Source: Nitrosomonas communis
GTDB taxonomy: Bacteria; Pseudomonadota; Gammaproteobacteria; Burkholderiales; Nitrosomonadaceae
NCBI RefSeq assembly: GCF_900114745.1
Contig: NZ_FOUB01000018.1
Location: forward strand, 1 to 64,000
Direction: 5' to 3'
DNA: 64,000 bases
Part shown: positions 61,195 to 64,000 of the stretch, piece after piece
Position numbering within the stretch: position 1 is the stretch's first letter
How the letters are laid out: every line of letters starts with the position of its first letter
Notes under the pieces: generated by a model
The model's database searches: none
Seen by the model: the letters and a program-made list of their open reading frames with translations, nothing else
Told to the model about the DNA's origin: nothing
Translations under genes and position numbers: made by a program

Positions 61195-61890
61195 GTGGCG
61201 CCTGCAATCTCTGCTAATAAATTAACAAAATGGTTTGGTGAAGGTGATCTCAGAGCCTTTGCAGTAAGAGAAGTTAGTTTCGAAGCTTATTTCGGTGAAA
61301 TATTATTTATTGTAGGCCCATCAGGAAGTGGAAAGACGACATTATTGAGCATGATCTCTGGTATTTTGCGTCCCAATTCAGGAACGGTAGCGATCGATGG
61401 CGTGGATATCTGGAAACTGGCATCTGATCAGATTGCCGAATTTCGATTAAACAAAGTAGGTTTCGTTTTTCAGGATTATCATCTCTTTCCACGCCTCACT
61501 ACCGCTGAAAATGTCGCTATTCCTCTCATTCTTAAGAAACAGAACTGGGATGAATCCATCAAAAAAGCAGCCTATTACTTAGAGATCGTAGGACTCAAGA
61601 ATAAGGCGGAGCTTCCGCCGGTCAAGCTGAGCGGTGGGGAGCAGCAACGTGTTGCCTTAGCCAGAGCGTTGGTCAGTCAACCGGATTTAATGATCTTTGA
61701 TGAGCCCACTGCCTCGCTGGATGGAGATACCGGGCGACGCATCATGGATTTTGTAAAAAATAACATACTTACAGACAAGCGGTGTATTTTGATTGTTACC
61801 CACGATAGCCGTATTTTTGAGTATGCCGACAGGATGATGAAAATGGAGGATGGCAAAATTGTCGGTATCGAGAAAGGGAGAAATGATTGA
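61195..61890 (+). CDS. ABC transporter ATP-binding protein (DevA/LolD-like)
   Basis: An ATPase of about 231 residues with all nucleotide-binding motifs: Walker [15 protein letters not shown]-loop VFQDYHLFPRLT, signature LSGGEQQRVALARAL, Walker B LMIFDEPTASLDG and switch VTHDSR. It pairs with the DevC-like permease. The start is the GTG at 61195, with TGGGATAAT upstream; a TTG at 61165 is possible. It overlaps the start of the adaptor gene by 4 bases, indicating coupling. A 144-bp gap to the permease gene contains no recognisable gene. Confidence 0.92.
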   Translation: MAPAISANKLTKWFGEGDLRAFAVREVSFEAYFGEILFIVGPSGSGKTTLLSMISGILRPNSGTVAIDGVDIWKLASDQIAEFRLNKVGFVFQDYHLFPRLTTAENVAIPLILKKQNWDESIKKAAYYLEIVGLKNKAELPPVKLSGGEQQRVALARALVSQPDLMIFDEPTASLDGDTGRRIMDFVKNNILTDKRCILIVTHDSRIFEYADRMMKMEDGKIVGIEKGRND

Positions 61891-62975
61891 GGAACCAGAT
61901 CATTATCATCATTGCCCTATGTGGAGTGATTGCTGGTTGGATGAGCGCGTATCTATTCGGTATAGAGAAGAAACCGCAGCCACCTGTTTTCAATCCAGCG
62001 CCGAATCCTTATGCCAAGGGTATCTACTCGACAGGCATTATCGAAAGCTACCAATCAACAGGTGAAAATATCAATCTTTATCCAGAGGTTGCTGGCGTCA
62101 TTACTCAAATTCTGGTAGCTGAAGGACAAACTGTCAAACAAGGAGAGCCTTTGCTCCAAATAGATGATTCCATTCAGCGAGCCACAGTCGAGCAACAACA
62201 TGCACAAGCCGATGCAGCGTTAGCACTACTGGAGGAATTAAAAGCTCAACCAAGAAAGGAAGTTCTGGATGTTTCTAAAGCGCAACTGGATTTTGCGAGA
62301 GCAAATCTGAAAACTGCCGAAACACAATTGGAAAAACTACAACACGCCTATGAGCTGGATCCGAGATCAGTCAGCAAGGATAGTCTGGATAATGCGATCA
62401 ATGCGGCCAAAGTTGCTAAAACTAGTCTTGTGATTGCTCAAAAGAACTACAACCTGACTAAGGCAGGCGCTTGGAGTTACGATATCCAAAATCAGGAGCG
62501 TCAGTACATCGCCTTAACCAAAACTTATCAAGCGGGCAACGCCTTGCTCGCAAAGTATACTATCAAAGCACCTGTCGATGGTGTGATTATGTCACTACGA
62601 GCGACAATCGGTAACTATATTTCACCGCAGGGCGTCTATGACATGTATACAGAAAGTTTCAAACCGGTTGTGGTGATGGGTAATTCAGAAAACAGCCTGG
62701 CGGTAAGATGCTATGTCGATGAGATTCTGATTCACCGGCTTCCGGATGTTTCGGAAATAGATGCGCAAATGTTCATACGCGGCACTGATATTCGTATTCC
62801 TTTAGAGTTCAGTCGTTTGCAGCCTTATGTTTCGCCAAAGATCCAGTTATCGAACCAACGAACTGAGCGGGTGGATGTCAGAGTATTACCCGTACTTTTT
62901 CGTTTTGAGAAACCAAAAAATATTCAATTGTACCCAGGTCAGCTGGTAGATATTTATATTCGGGCGAGTAAATAG
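61887..62975 (+). CDS. HlyD/DevB-type membrane fusion protein
   Basis: A 362-residue periplasmic adaptor anchored by one N-terminal membrane segment (IIIIIALCGVIAGWMSAYLF). It has a split biotinyl-lipoyl-like domain (NLYPEVAGVITQILVAEGQT and YTIKAPVDGVIMSLRA) around a long alpha-helical hairpin (about 95-200), then a beta-barrel region. Length fits DevB proteins. The start is a TTG whose codon overlaps the ATPase stop (TTGA), with AAAGGGAG 6 bases upstream. It links the inner-membrane ABC unit to the outer-membrane factor that follows. Confidence 0.88.
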   Translation: MRNQIIIIIALCGVIAGWMSAYLFGIEKKPQPPVFNPAPNPYAKGIYSTGIIESYQSTGENINLYPEVAGVITQILVAEGQTVKQGEPLLQIDDSIQRATVEQQHAQADAALALLEELKAQPRKEVLDVSKAQLDFARANLKTAETQLEKLQHAYELDPRSVSKDSLDNAINAAKVAKTSLVIAQKNYNLTKAGAWSYDIQNQERQYIALTKTYQAGNALLAKYTIKAPVDGVIMSLRATIGNYISPQGVYDMYTESFKPVVVMGNSENSLAVRCYVDEILIHRLPDVSEIDAQMFIRGTDIRIPLEFSRLQPYVSPKIQLSNQRTERVDVRVLPVLFRFEKPKNIQLYPGQLVDIYIRASK

Positions 62976-63154
62976 TGACATAAAAAGGCTTAGAGTTTGT
63001 GAGTAATAAATCCTGATCGCTCTATTCGGTTGCATTGATTACAGTAAAAAAAATATCACAATCATTTATAAAGTACAGAAATATAAAGATCCACGACAAT
63101 TAAGGTTGGATCTTGAAAGAAAAGTACCTACGCCGGAGAATGGAGGAGCTGTGA

Positions 63155-64000
63155 ATGTACGAACATTTTTTTCATTTCAAGGCAAAGTACATGCTGGCCA
63201 GACTATGGACAGTCTGGTTACTGGCAACGACAGGTTGCGCTGTTGGCCCAGACTTTGTTCGTCCGCAGCCACCAGAGACTGAGCGCTATGTTCCTGGCAA
63301 GCAATTACAGGAAACTATTTCAGCAAATGGACAAATACAGTATTTTATGCAAGGCGCTGAAATAACAGCCGATTGGTGGCAATTATTCAAATCTCCCAAA
63401 TTAGACGCTCTGGTAAAAGAAGCCATCGCCAACAACCCAACTCTAGAATCAGCACAGGCTAGCTTGCGGCAAAGTCAAGATAATTTACAAGCAGGATATG
63501 GCGTTTTTTTTCCTCAGATTGATCTCTTAGGAGGGGCAAGCCGCCAGAGATTCTCAGCTGCCCGCTTCGGGAGCCCTGTTAGCAGCATTTTTAATCTCTT
63601 CACACTATCAGCCAGCGTCAGTTATGCGCTAGACGTATTTGGCGCTCAGCGGCGCACTGTCGAGGCCCTTAGCGCCAGCAGGGATATTCAACATTATACG
63701 GTTATAGCTACTTATTTGACACTGATTAGCAATATTGTAAACACTGTGATTGCCCGGGCAGGTTACGAAGCTCAGATTCAAACTACTCAGCAATTGATTG
63801 AATCACAGCGAGAACAAGTCAAGCTTACGGAATTCCAGATGCAAGCAGGTATCCTTGAGTACGAAAAACCGGTCCACTTGAGATTGCAGCTTGAAGTGCT
63901 CGAGTCCTCTCTCCCCCGGCTCATGCAAAAGCGCAGCCAGGCCGAGCACCTGCTTGCTACATTAATCGGTCAGCTTCCAGGAGAACATGAATTTGAAAAG
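63155..64000 (+). CDS. Outer-membrane efflux lipoprotein (TolC/NodT family), partial
   Basis: The first 282 residues of an outer-membrane factor, running off the window. The leader LWTVWLLATTGC has a lipobox, followed by AVGPDFVRPQPPE and WWQLFKSPKLDALVKEAIAN NPTL, the standard start of the RND-type NodT/OprM lipoproteins. Then come the helix repeats (AQASLRQSQDNLQAGYGVFF; SYALDVFGAQRR). The ATG has GGAGGAGCTGTGA upstream. It completes the ABC/HlyD export system encoded before it, 179 bp downstream. Function as exit duct is inferred from family. Confidence 0.9.
   Translation, partial: MYEHFFHFKAKYMLARLWTVWLLATTGCAVGPDFVRPQPPETERYVPGKQLQETISANGQIQYFMQGAEITADWWQLFKSPKLDALVKEAIANNPTLESAQASLRQSQDNLQAGYGVFFPQIDLLGGASRQRFSAARFGSPVSSIFNLFTLSASVSYALDVFGAQRRTVEALSASRDIQHYTVIATYLTLISNIVNTVIARAGYEAQIQTTQQLIESQREQVKLTEFQMQAGILEYEKPVHLRLQLEVLESSLPRLMQKRSQAEHLLATLIGQLPGEHEFEK

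Noticed and set aside
1-64000. tRNA or rRNA genes
   Set aside because: No sequence resembling conserved tRNA arms with a CCA end or rRNA signatures was noticed on reading; a dedicated covariance search would be needed to exclude them.

Overview
The window looks like a chromosome segment of a betaproteobacterium of the Nitrosomonadaceae type (Nitrosomonas-like). This rests on the general character of the proteins, the zapA-6S RNA pair, the DUF971-ubiE pair and the density of short interspersed repeats. It is an inference; no rRNA or ammonia-oxidation gene is present to prove it.

Layout. 1-293 is the end of an IS5-family element. 0.3-4.0 kb carries an OsmC-like protein, a small secreted protein, a LuxR-type regulator and an isoprenylcysteine-methyltransferase-like membrane protein. 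4.1-17.3 kb is a complete Tad/Flp pilus locus, all on +: three tandem Flp prepilins, prepilin peptidase, CpaB, the secretin CpaC, a small lipoprotein, three TadE/F/G-type pseudopilins, CpaE, CpaF, TadB, TadC and two TPR lipoproteins. 17.5-22.7 kb holds CorA, a VIT-family transporter, an orphan flavin disulfide reductase, zapA and 6S RNA. 22.9-42.2 kb (- strand) is a Tc-toxin locus: a giant TcA-like protein and a fused TcB-TcC protein with an unrecognised C-terminal domain, separated by a decayed REP-associated transposase. 42.7-48.5 kb holds an Orn/Lys/Arg-type decarboxylase, phoB/phoR, a DUF971 protein and ubiE.

48.7-55.1 kb (- strand) is the most intriguing part. It encodes an ApbE flavin transferase, a 919-residue DUF3570-type beta-barrel carrying a D-x-x-S-G-A-T flavinylation-like motif and His/Met-rich segments, a DUF4266-type lipoprotein ending in GGGGCGCF, a TlpA-type thioredoxin, and two further secreted proteins. 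Four exported proteins here are predicted to mature with an N-terminal histidine. I read it as a candidate extracytoplasmic flavin/thiol/copper redox system; the function is inferred, not shown. A pair of perfect 17-bp palindromes lies upstream.

56.0-64.0 kb holds a short RTX-repeat protein, a LicD-like/cytidylyltransferase fusion, a Fur-box-preceded bfd-bfr pair, and a DevCA-type ABC exporter with its HlyD-like adaptor and a truncated TolC/NodT-type outer-membrane factor.

Two families of short terminal-inverted-repeat elements are scattered between genes, often directly at gene ends: family A, about 103 bp, nine copies plus fragments; family B, 141-183 bp, two copies plus one end. They probably shape transcript ends. 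No tRNA, rRNA, CRISPR array or replication origin was seen.
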